NCBI RefSeq assembly: GCF_004340685.1
Contig: NZ_SLUN01000004.1
Location: forward strand, 153,780 to 217,779
Length of the DNA: 64,000 nt
Direction: 5' to 3'
DNA from: Hydrogenispora ethanolica
GTDB taxonomy: Bacteria; Bacillota; UBA4882; UBA8346
The stretch's first letter is position 1; every line of letters begins with the position of its first letter. Positions 17,301-24,897 of the stretch are shown in pieces. The translations under genes were made by a program, and so were the position numbers. The notes under the pieces were generated by a model. That model did no database searches. It was not told where the DNA came from and saw only the letters and a list, made by a program, of their open reading frames with translations.

Positions 17301-17799
17301 GAAGATGGCCGCCCAGGAACTGACGAGCAAGATCACCAAAGGCCTCTTCGGATCGGGCGATGGGGATGGCGGGCTGTTTGGCAACCTGTTCGGGGGATCC
17401 GGCGGAGGCGGATGGCTGAGCGGTTTGTTCGGGTTCGCCGGGGGCGGCCAGGTATCGGGGTCGGGAACCGGCACCTCCGATTCCATCCTCGCCAAACTCT
17501 CCAACGGCGAATGGGTGATGCGGGCGGCGGCGGTTAAACACTACGGCCCCCGGCTGATGGACGCCATCAACCGGATGAGCATCCCCCGGACATCCATCCC
17601 CCGGTTCGCCACCGGCGGGCTGGTCGGTGACCGGACGCTTACCGCCAATTTCGACCCGAAGAACATCATCAACTTGGAGATGGTCAATCTGGTGGATTAC
17701 GGAGTTTTCGACCGCTATCTGGAATCGAGCACCGGGAAACGGAAGTTTCTCAATATTCTCTCGGATAAGCGGGACAGCATAAGGAAGGTGATTTTCTAA
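14320..17799 (+). CDS. Tail tape measure protein
   Basis: The 1159-residue protein sets tail length and travels with DNA at infection. An N-terminal tape-measure domain (about 80-330, with QMLGSAEAAEVF and G-E-E-L-L-Q-M-M-E-A-G-I-P-A) is followed by hydrophobic segments at about 380-500, a proline/lysine-rich hinge near 520, long coiled coils to about 960, and a glycine-rich C-terminus (GFAGGGQVSGSGTG, then LSNGEWVM). At about 0.15 nm per residue the tail would be near 170 nm. TTG 14320 follows GGAGGAAGC. Confidence 0.93.
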   Translation: MAETISIQITAENENLLKVVNSTISSLKNLGLKVNQLDSAGNSAGKLSDGLSKVNSSSRLAAGGINVLALNLSSFINIANGVVSVVETIGRAIGSVVEPMITFNARTQDAMTAFTQMLGSAEAAEVFIEKIDKFASETNFETQPLTDMSQKMLAVGFAADQVIPTLTGIGNAVAGLGGSAEKLDRVSTAIAQIKSKGRVQGEELLQMMEAGIPAADILQEKLGLTAEQVGNIGNESVDADKAIQALIEGMNERFPDMMKKQSDNFNGMISTIKDNVALITREIGKPVFELANSWVKSMRDASSQILSAIKDGDIARAFRDMIPAEIFDELRDIKAQWDIFVADVKRLMATLSSASSGALKSLGESFLQILPSLVKVADIMVNIANAIAPAFIAILRVVADVLKAATGHTDNLVVALGTFIIVKQVTSWIGGLIKAYGSLKAAMIAITRIEVFQTMLTGVMSAIRGVKNLETAVMALRMAFLNLGKSNIILLLLSAAGLLFGDKIMDFIESKLSSKPANPKPRPKEKKEPKEPKENPPPKPRRTSSSGQSDEARRLAEAKENTRAAALEAELKVQNELLAQKEKALEDSFQNDEIKIKEYWDNRIKLETQGLKNKEKLLKQQLEDAKNRKARATNAVDKENAQKDINDIQGNINLNKVKQKGIVEEFTRRRDRELKELSDALAEAQFETEQTKLEAAARTQEEQLNQQSQELDDALEHQKISIKKYWDERLAIETKSLRTEKSLRQHELEAAQKQLDQTPGEVDKEKIRQKIEALKGDIQVIDAQIDGLPKVFKRNYERDIADLDEAVKNAQLQLAEATGQGLKERLEAVAEEYEKLIAELKKNGKEKEVDIVIKLKGVEEAKLQFEDTMRQLQQLENERQLSQQWIDLQADQGQMSELEAEYAKYWDDKAYAEQLRDRIQDLSKNVVTDEDQNQLDQLQLRLQAIDGQLAPIEARFKSTFQDSLTDLLAGGIDDCKSLGDAFKKLGSTVINELRKMAAQELTSKITKGLFGSGDGDGGLFGNLFGGSGGGGWLSGLFGFAGGGQVSGSGTGTSDSILAKLSNGEWVMRAAAVKHYGPRLMDAINRMSIPRTSIPRFATGGLVGDRTLTANFDPKNIINLEMVNLVDYGVFDRYLESSTGKRKFLNILSDKRDSIRKVIF

Positions 17800-18761
17800 T
17801 GCCCTATGAGACGGGAACAGTCAACAGCCATCGGGCGCTACTCGATCGGATTCGGGATTACGTTTCGGACGAGGAGATTATGGGCGCCGAAAAGTGGGAG
17901 GTTGTGCGAGACACTGCAGCAGAATTGATTCTAAAAGGTCCTGGCGAATCCGGCCAGGACCAAATTTTTGTCGGGGCGCGGATTTTTGAGAGCTCCCCGA
18001 ACCCGGAGTATTATAACCTGCTATTGAACGGTTTCGTCGGATACGATCCGAAGCTGGCGTTTATGGATCAGCCCGGAGGTATCCCTGAGGACTTTCAGCC
18101 CCAGATACCGCTGGTGAAAGACTCGCAGATCAAGTATTGGCTGGTCGCAAGCGGCCGGCGGATCATTGTCATTGCCAAAATCGGAACCCAGTATGAAGCG
18201 GGATATCTGGGCTTCATCCAACCCTATGGACTGGACGGCCAATATCCGTACCCGCTGGCCGTGGGCGGGAGTCTAGTGGGGCAGTATGCAACCTCAGGCG
18301 GATCCGCCAACGATTATCGATACACCCAACGGTACACCGATCACCGCCATTTTTGCGATCCCGGATGCGGAACATCCGCGGTAAATTTCAACAGCACTTT
18401 GCGGATTCGGCGAATCGACGGGAAATGGGCCGTTTTCCAAAACTATTCCGGCGGTTACTCCGGAACCAGCTATAGCGGAGATGTTCTGCGATCGAATTCC
18501 GGGTATGTGGTATGGCCCGGCATTTGCGGGAAATGTGAAAGCATGCTGCAAGCCATGGACGGGACCTATCATTTGTTCCCCTTTATGCTGGTGGAGAAGA
18601 CGGACAATAACTGTCTCGGCCAGCTTGACGGCTGCTACTGGGTTACTGGAAGAGGTCTGGCGCCGGAAGATGTATTGACCATCGGGGCCGACACCTATCT
18701 TGCCGTCCCGAACGTCTGGCGAACCGGCGCCGGCGATTTTTGGGCGTTGCGCCTATCCTAA
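17799..18761 (+). CDS. Phage tail/virion structural protein
   Basis: The 320-residue protein begins at the last base of the tape measure gene. It is rich in aromatic residues, glycine and Cys, with several CxxC-like pairs (DPGCG, ICGKC), suggesting a metal- or disulfide-stabilised beta domain. Position marks it as a distal tail or baseplate part. I recall similar proteins in siphoviruses of proteobacteria but cannot name a function. Confidence 0.6.
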   Translation: MPYETGTVNSHRALLDRIRDYVSDEEIMGAEKWEVVRDTAAELILKGPGESGQDQIFVGARIFESSPNPEYYNLLLNGFVGYDPKLAFMDQPGGIPEDFQPQIPLVKDSQIKYWLVASGRRIIVIAKIGTQYEAGYLGFIQPYGLDGQYPYPLAVGGSLVGQYATSGGSANDYRYTQRYTDHRHFCDPGCGTSAVNFNSTLRIRRIDGKWAVFQNYSGGYSGTSYSGDVLRSNSGYVVWPGICGKCESMLQAMDGTYHLFPFMLVEKTDNNCLGQLDGCYWVTGRGLAPEDVLTIGADTYLAVPNVWRTGAGDFWALRLS

Positions 18762-18774
18762 GGAGGAATCAGAG

Positions 18775-19806
18775 ATGGCATATATCAATGGTACAGCGAC
18801 TTCATCGGTCGATCTGCTCGACAAACTCCGGCAATTTTTAATCGCCAACGGTTGGACCGTCAATTTGTTCGAGGGCGACGACACCGGCCGGCGGCTTCAT
18901 GTCCGGAAGGGGACGAACTACGTCAATTTCAAAGCGGCTGTGGGGAAACCCGTTTTCCCGAACGTATCGTCAACCACGGAAGCCGCCAACTACGGGATCG
19001 GCATCAATCCCTCCACCGGGTTCGATTCGACCCGGGATTGGCATTCGCAGCCGGGCGCCGCGGCGGATATGATGGACCGGCCGATCGGGGCGGCGATACA
19101 GCTTGCGAAAACCGGCGATATTGAATATCACCTTTTCAGCTTGTCCGAGCCGGATGCGGTTTTTGTGGTGGCGACCTCTGGTCCAATCAACACCGACCCC
19201 ACGCAGAACACCTATCAGATGATGGTGTTTGGGAACCTCAACAAGATCGGGAGTTGGGACGGCGGCGAGTTTGCCGGAGCCTCCAAGCCGGGGTACTTTA
19301 TGCCCGATAGCTTAGAGACTTCCCAAACGAGAATCTTCAGCCAGGCGGTCTATTCAACCTTGTTCGTCCGCGGCGACATCGACGCCTTCGCCAAGGGGTG
19401 GCTCTGCAACTGCGAGACCCAAACAACCGTGCAGCACGGCAATACCGGCAAGCGGGTCATCGGACTGCTGAAAGAAACGAATGGGGCGTTGACGCCCTAC
19501 GCCTTGCCCAGTTACGATCTATTGCAATCCAAGGCCAACACGGTAGGGTACACCAGCAACGTCTTTAACGCCCTGTCCGTGAACCTGCCGTTCTATCTCC
19601 TGGCGCAGCGCGATCCGAATGCCGACAACATTTTCAGCCCGATCGGGACCATCCCGCACGCCTATTACTGCAACACGAAATACCTGGCGCCGGGCTCGGC
19701 CTACCCCATGGACTATGTCGACGGCAACGACTACAAGGTCTTTCCCTTTAGCAAAAAAGGATCAGCCATGGGATATGACGGAATCGCCATTCGATATCTG
19801 CCGTAA
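18775..19806 (+). CDS. Phage tail/virion structural protein
   Basis: The 343-residue protein starts at ATG 18775 with AAGGAGG upstream. Its opening (SVDLLDKLRQFLIANGWTVN) resembles that of the preceding gene product (HRALLDRIRDYV), and both mix glycine-rich and aromatic segments, so they may be distant paralogues forming one distal tail assembly. No enzymatic motif was seen. Confidence 0.6.
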   Translation: MAYINGTATSSVDLLDKLRQFLIANGWTVNLFEGDDTGRRLHVRKGTNYVNFKAAVGKPVFPNVSSTTEAANYGIGINPSTGFDSTRDWHSQPGAAADMMDRPIGAAIQLAKTGDIEYHLFSLSEPDAVFVVATSGPINTDPTQNTYQMMVFGNLNKIGSWDGGEFAGASKPGYFMPDSLETSQTRIFSQAVYSTLFVRGDIDAFAKGWLCNCETQTTVQHGNTGKRVIGLLKETNGALTPYALPSYDLLQSKANTVGYTSNVFNALSVNLPFYLLAQRDPNADNIFSPIGTIPHAYYCNTKYLAPGSAYPMDYVDGNDYKVFPFSKKGSAMGYDGIAIRYLP

Positions 19807-19820
19807 GGGGGCGTTCTGAG

Positions 19821-21038
19821 TTGCAAACCTATCCCGGATCCTTGCAGGGCGTGCCGTCGTTCTTACATCATCCCGGAATCAGCCAGGACCTGTCCGAAGC
19901 CGCCGGGCAATGGCCGGAACGGGCCTGGAGCGCACCCATTGAAGCTCCTGTTCGTAAGGCCGGCGTCAAATTTAAAACACCCGCGGAATATGTCGTAATC
20001 TTGAGCCCGGTCCCGGGACTTACCCGAGACTTGACCCAATTTACCCGGGATCTGTCTGGGCGGGCTTGGAGCGTCTCTGTCATTTCTACTCTAAGCAGGG
20101 GAATTGATAAATCCGGAGAGGTTGCCGAACCGCTGGGCGCGACTACCGGAGTCCCGCCGGTCGTTGGCCGGGCTCCAAGTTCGGACCTCTTACAGCTGGC
20201 GTTAGAGGGTTTTGTGGCTCACACGATTCACCGGGAAGCGGCGGAGTTGGCCCTGGCGGCGACCTTGTTCGGAGCGGACAGCGGCCTGTTTGGAACAGCG
20301 CCTTCGAACACCGGCATCATCGCAACGGGCGAGTCTTCCACCGTTCGGCGAAACCGCCAATCCTTCGGCGCAGTCAATCCGGTAACCGGGATTAACCGGG
20401 TGAATTGGAGCGGCAGCGGCGAGTTCTCCTTGCGGATTTACCGGGGCCTATCCCGCTGGCAGCGCAGATACGAGAGCATCACCGATCCCATTTTCCCCCT
20501 GATGCCGAACTGGCGGGACGGGATTACGGAACAGATCGAGTACTTGACGGATATCATTACCTCCTACGATGAGACCGAACAGCGGATCCGGGTACGGGAC
20601 GAACCGCGCCGCAGCTTCGAGTATATGTTTACGGCCATGAACCGGGCGGAAATGGCGCTGTTGGAATCAACTATTTGGAAGCATCAGGGGAGCGAGCTCT
20701 GGTTGCCGCTCTGGACGGACGCCCGGTTCACGACGCACGCCATCCCCGACGGTGGGACCCAAGCGCGCGTCGAGACGGGGGCGTGGCTTGAACTCCAGGA
20801 AGACGGCTATGTCGTCTTGTATCAAGACCCGGTCCACTGGGAAATCAAGCGGGTGACCATCATCTATGACAGCGCCGTTTTCTTTCTGGTGCCGGTTCAG
20901 AAAACCTGGCCCCAGGGAACGCTTGTGATCCCCGTGGCGCGTGCGGTTCCGAGTGAGAAGATTACCGGACAAAAAGCGACGGCCGGCCTACTTGAGGCGC
21001 CGGTCCGGTTTGAGTTGGTGGTGAATCCGGATGCCTGA
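19821..21038 (+). CDS. Phage tail protein
   Basis: The 405-residue protein starts at TTG 19821 after AAGGGGG. The C-terminal half (FSLRIYRGLSRWQRRYESI and later FRLELVVNP-like strands) looks like a distal-tail hub protein. It overlaps the next gene by 8 bases. Identification is by synteny with tail-tip genes downstream. Confidence 0.55.
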   Translation: MQTYPGSLQGVPSFLHHPGISQDLSEAAGQWPERAWSAPIEAPVRKAGVKFKTPAEYVVILSPVPGLTRDLTQFTRDLSGRAWSVSVISTLSRGIDKSGEVAEPLGATTGVPPVVGRAPSSDLLQLALEGFVAHTIHREAAELALAATLFGADSGLFGTAPSNTGIIATGESSTVRRNRQSFGAVNPVTGINRVNWSGSGEFSLRIYRGLSRWQRRYESITDPIFPLMPNWRDGITEQIEYLTDIITSYDETEQRIRVRDEPRRSFEYMFTAMNRAEMALLESTIWKHQGSELWLPLWTDARFTTHAIPDGGTQARVETGAWLELQEDGYVVLYQDPVHWEIKRVTIIYDSAVFFLVPVQKTWPQGTLVIPVARAVPSEKITGQKATAGLLEAPVRFELVVNPDA

Positions 21039-21657
21039 TTATTTTGCAGGATATGAAATGTTTCTCGACGAGCCGAACCGGGTGGAAGATCTCCAGGACG
21101 ACATCGTTCGGGCGGTCTTGCGGCGGGACCAGCGGATCGGAATGTTCTCGAATCAGCTCAAAACGGATCGGCCGCGCTACGCTAAAAATATTTCCTACAC
21201 GTTGATGTCCCGCGAGACGATCGCCGCGCACAATGAATGGCTGGCGCGGCGGGCCGGGCGGCTGGTCCCGTTTTGGTTTCCCTCCTGGCAGATGGACATC
21301 GCTTTGGCCCGGGATATCGAGCCGGGCCAGTCCTCGATGCGGATTGAACATATGGGGTATACCCAGAACTATCTGCCGAGCCGGGGACGGCGGCGGATCA
21401 TTCTGTTCCTGCGCGGGGGCGGTTATCTCACGGAATACATCATGACGGCGACCGATAACGGGGACGGCACGGAATCGCTCTATTTCAGCTCACCCTTTGG
21501 TGAACGGATCGCCATGGACGATGTAATCATGACGAGCTTCGTCTATCTGGTCCGGCTCGATACCGACCAGATCGCCAGGCGGTGGGAAACTCAAAGCATC
21601 ATGACCGTCAGTTTCCCGGTCGTCGAAGTCGTCGGGGAGGCGGAGGAAATTGAATAG
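21031..21657 (+). CDS. Phage tail protein
   Basis: The 208-residue protein lies within an overlapping run of tail-tip genes and overlaps both neighbours by 8 bases. It contains SRETIAAHNEWLARRAGR and WFPSWQMDIAL, a pattern I associate with conserved siphovirus tail proteins located just before BR0599-type genes. Exact role unknown. Confidence 0.6.
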   Translation: MPDYFAGYEMFLDEPNRVEDLQDDIVRAVLRRDQRIGMFSNQLKTDRPRYAKNISYTLMSRETIAAHNEWLARRAGRLVPFWFPSWQMDIALARDIEPGQSSMRIEHMGYTQNYLPSRGRRRIILFLRGGGYLTEYIMTATDNGDGTESLYFSSPFGERIAMDDVIMTSFVYLVRLDTDQIARRWETQSIMTVSFPVVEVVGEAEEIE

Positions 21658-22453
21658 CCTTTTCAATCTCGAACTCAGCCGGTTCTCCAGCCGGCCCATC
21701 GAGTTGTATCATTTCAGCCAAAAAAACCAGCATTGGTACTTTACCAGCACGGCCTCAAAGCAGAGCTTCGGGGGAAACGTGTATGTGCCGGAGACGATCG
21801 CGAGCTCCAACCTCGAACAAAAAACCGACGACGGGGAAGGGTCCATCGACATTACCGTGTCGGATTCCAATCCCATTGCTTTGAAGTTCGCCTCCGGCGT
21901 GCCGGCCGCTCCGATATGGGTGGAGATTACGAGAATCCAGAAGGGGACGAGCGAGTATCAAAAATATTTCCGGGGGCAGATCGCTTTGGCGACTTTCAAG
22001 GGGAATTCGGGGGAAGCGACGCTCCAATGTAAACCGCCCTTGGCGGCGCTCGATTTTAAAATCCCCCGGAATCTCTATCAAACCTTCTGTAACCGGGTGC
22101 TCTATGACGAACGGTGCGGCGTGAATAGCGCCGCTTTTTCATGTCCAGCCACGATTACCGACATCCAGGGAGACCAGCTCATTCTCCCCGAACTTGCGGA
22201 GTATCCGGATGACTGGTTCGCTTTGGGCTATGTCCAGTATCAAGACACCTACCGAATGATCGTCGGAAACTCTGGAAAGGCGGTCCGGGTGTTGGCGATG
22301 GCGACGGGCTGGAAGGCCGGGACGAAGGTCACGGTCTATGCCGGCTGTGACCACCGTAAAGACACCTGCCGGGACAAGTTCAAGAATCTGGATAATTTCT
22401 TGGGGTGGTACACGATCCCCACCAAAAATCCATTTGAGGATGGTATCGGCTGA
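21650..22453 (+). CDS. BR0599-family tail-tip protein
   Basis: The 267-residue protein has the cysteine pattern of the phage BR0599/DUF2163 family: C-N-R-V-L-Y-D-E-R-C-G-V near residue 144 and GCDHRKDTCRDKFKN near 236, then N-F-L-G-W and NPFEDGIG at the end. These proteins sit at the tail tip beside the gpJ-like hub, possibly binding metal through the cysteines. The stop overlaps the start of the hub gene. Confidence 0.85.
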   Translation: MNSLFNLELSRFSSRPIELYHFSQKNQHWYFTSTASKQSFGGNVYVPETIASSNLEQKTDDGEGSIDITVSDSNPIALKFASGVPAAPIWVEITRIQKGTSEYQKYFRGQIALATFKGNSGEATLQCKPPLAALDFKIPRNLYQTFCNRVLYDERCGVNSAAFSCPATITDIQGDQLILPELAEYPDDWFALGYVQYQDTYRMIVGNSGKAVRVLAMATGWKAGTKVTVYAGCDHRKDTCRDKFKNLDNFLGWYTIPTKNPFEDGIG

Positions 22454-24897
22454 TGGCGTTTCTTGCAGTTTTATTCCTCAACATTGTCCTGAGCTCGATC
22501 GCCGCGCTCCTGAAACCGAAGCCGAAATATGACGCTCCGAAACCGTCGGCCTTAAGCGACTTTCAAGCGCCGACGGCGGAAGAGGGTTTAAACATCCCGG
22601 TGGTATCCGGGACGGTGAAAGTGGAGAATCCAAATGTGGTATGGTATGGCGATCTGAGGAATGTCCCCATCGTGGACGAGGTGGTCATCGGCCGGAAGTA
22701 TGGGTTGTTCGGGCCGAAGAAGAAAGAGAAGATCACGGTCGGCTACAAGTATTACATGGGGATGCAGCTGGTTTTATCCATGGGGGCGATTGATTCCCTG
22801 CTTGAAATCTGGGTGGGCGACAAACTGGCCTGGTCCGGCGATCTGGCTTGCCCCGAGAATGGCGATAAAGCGAGCATCTTGATTGACAACCCCTTGCTTT
22901 TCGGCAGCAAGGAAGAAGGCGGAGTCCAAGGGCAGATTGACGTCTACTTCGGGACCGACACCCAACGGCCCAATGATTATCTGGCGGAGAAGCTGGGGGA
23001 AGCCGTCCCCGCCTGGCGGGGGATTTGCTACGTGGTGCTCCGGGGCGTCTATATCGGCAATTCGACAAGCTTGAGAAACTGGTCGTTTGTCATGCGGCGC
23101 TTCCCCCGGGAGCTCGGCGGCGGGCGGCACGACATTCAGGGTGACGCTAATCCTGCAGAGATGATTTACGAACTGGCCACGAATCCGGTGTGGTCGATTG
23201 GGATGCCGCCGGATTTCCTGGACGCCGAAAATCTCCGGCAAATGGCGGAGGCCCTGGCCGGGGAAGAGTTCGGGCTGTCGATGCAATATAGCCAGCAATC
23301 GACGGCCAAAGAGTACCTTTACGATATTTTACGTCATATCGACGCGGTCATGTACCAGGATTATTCGGTGGGGAAATTGCGGTTTAAGCTAATCCGGCAC
23401 GAAGAGGTTACCCCGGATACGATAGTGCTGGATCCCAGCAACACCAACAACGTGGAGTTGGTCCAAAGCGGCTGGTCGGAGACTTCAAACAACATCAAAA
23501 TCCGCTATGTAGACCGGAGCAAGGGGTTTAAACAGGGCATCGCGCCCTTTCACGACGCGGCGAATATCGCCATTCGAAACGGCGAAATTGAGGAAGAGGT
23601 CATGGACTACCTCGGCCTATCCCGTCTTGATCTGGCGCAGCGGGTCGCCATGCGGTCCCTCAGAGTGCTCTCGTTGCCGCTGGCGAAAGTCCGGCTAGAG
23701 ACCAACCGGATCGGGACGCAGCTTCTGCCGGGCTCAATCTTCGTTTTGAATTGGCCGCCGCTCGGGATCACAAACCGGGTGTTCCGCTGCACGGTTCCCA
23801 ATTACGGGACCATCGAATCGGGTACAGTGGAGATTGAGGCGATCGAGGATGCGTTTGGGCTAGAGAGCGGCTTCTATCTGCCGCCGGACGGCGCGGAGAA
23901 CTACTACAAGCCCCCGGCCCAAATCCCCGTTCAACGGCTTATTGAACTGCCCTACCAGGTTGCCGAGGGCGAGGAACGGTTCGTGGCCGCTTTGGCGGTT
24001 AACCCTGGCGATGCGTTCGGGTATCAGATTTGGAACGATGACGGAGATGGTTTTTCGCAGTCCGGCGTTGGGGATCTGTTTACCCCGGCGGGCATCCTGA
24101 CGACCTCATATCCTCAGGCGACGGATGCAGTCGATGAAACCGGGATGGATTTGGAATCCCTCCAGGGAATGGATTATCTGCGGTCGGTCACGAACGATGC
24201 GATGATGTCCGGCGTGAATCTCCTACTGGTCGGGGATGAGATCATGGCCTGGCAGACTATTGAGAAGCTTGATGAGAGGCGGTACCGGATCCGCGGAATC
24301 GTCCGGGGCGTCATGGACACGGTTCCCCTGAATCACGAGTCTGGCGCCCTGGCCTGGTTTATCTCCGCCGGGACCGGACTTGTCACCCCGGAGGCGCTGG
24401 CGTCCGATCGCATGATTATTGCCAAGCTACTACCCTTCAATATGAACGGGGTGGCGGCGCTGGATGGAGCGGAGGCATCCAGTTTGACCACGCGGAGCCG
24501 GGCGTTCCGGCCCTACCCGCCGGGGCGGGTGCGGATCAACGGGCAAAGATATCCGGAGGTTGTAACGGGCGATGCGGCTATCACTTGGGCGCACCGCTAC
24601 CGGGATCAGGCGGAGATCGTGACCCAGGACGCGGAGAGCACCGGCGATCCGGAAGGAACTTACACCGTCCGGGTTTATTCCGGCAATCAATTGAAACGAA
24701 CGATCTCCGGATTAACAGGAACAGCGTTCGAATACACCGCGGCCGAACGGCTGGCCGATGAAACCGACGGTCTCAATCCGGTGAAGGTGGAGATTACGAC
24801 GGTGGCGGCCGCGGGCGAAAGCTACTTGCCGCAAACGATGACTTTTGACATGGCGGGGTATGGAATGACTTATGGCAGATATTATGGAGGAGCGTAA
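22453..24897 (+). CDS. gpJ-like central tail hub / tip attachment protein
   Basis: The 814-residue protein starts with a hydrophobic segment (FLAVLFLNIVLSSIAALL) and a short proline/lysine stretch, then the large hub domain seen in gpJ and phage-tail_3 proteins, with fibronectin-like strands near the C-terminus. It would form the trimeric tip that contacts the receptor and fibre. It directly precedes the fibre gene with no gap. Confidence 0.75.
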   Translation: MAFLAVLFLNIVLSSIAALLKPKPKYDAPKPSALSDFQAPTAEEGLNIPVVSGTVKVENPNVVWYGDLRNVPIVDEVVIGRKYGLFGPKKKEKITVGYKYYMGMQLVLSMGAIDSLLEIWVGDKLAWSGDLACPENGDKASILIDNPLLFGSKEEGGVQGQIDVYFGTDTQRPNDYLAEKLGEAVPAWRGICYVVLRGVYIGNSTSLRNWSFVMRRFPRELGGGRHDIQGDANPAEMIYELATNPVWSIGMPPDFLDAENLRQMAEALAGEEFGLSMQYSQQSTAKEYLYDILRHIDAVMYQDYSVGKLRFKLIRHEEVTPDTIVLDPSNTNNVELVQSGWSETSNNIKIRYVDRSKGFKQGIAPFHDAANIAIRNGEIEEEVMDYLGLSRLDLAQRVAMRSLRVLSLPLAKVRLETNRIGTQLLPGSIFVLNWPPLGITNRVFRCTVPNYGTIESGTVEIEAIEDAFGLESGFYLPPDGAENYYKPPAQIPVQRLIELPYQVAEGEERFVAALAVNPGDAFGYQIWNDDGDGFSQSGVGDLFTPAGILTTSYPQATDAVDETGMDLESLQGMDYLRSVTNDAMMSGVNLLLVGDEIMAWQTIEKLDERRYRIRGIVRGVMDTVPLNHESGALAWFISAGTGLVTPEALASDRMIIAKLLPFNMNGVAALDGAEASSLTTRSRAFRPYPPGRVRINGQRYPEVVTGDAAITWAHRYRDQAEIVTQDAESTGDPEGTYTVRVYSGNQLKRTISGLTGTAFEYTAAERLADETDGLNPVKVEITTVAAAGESYLPQTMTFDMAGYGMTYGRYYGGA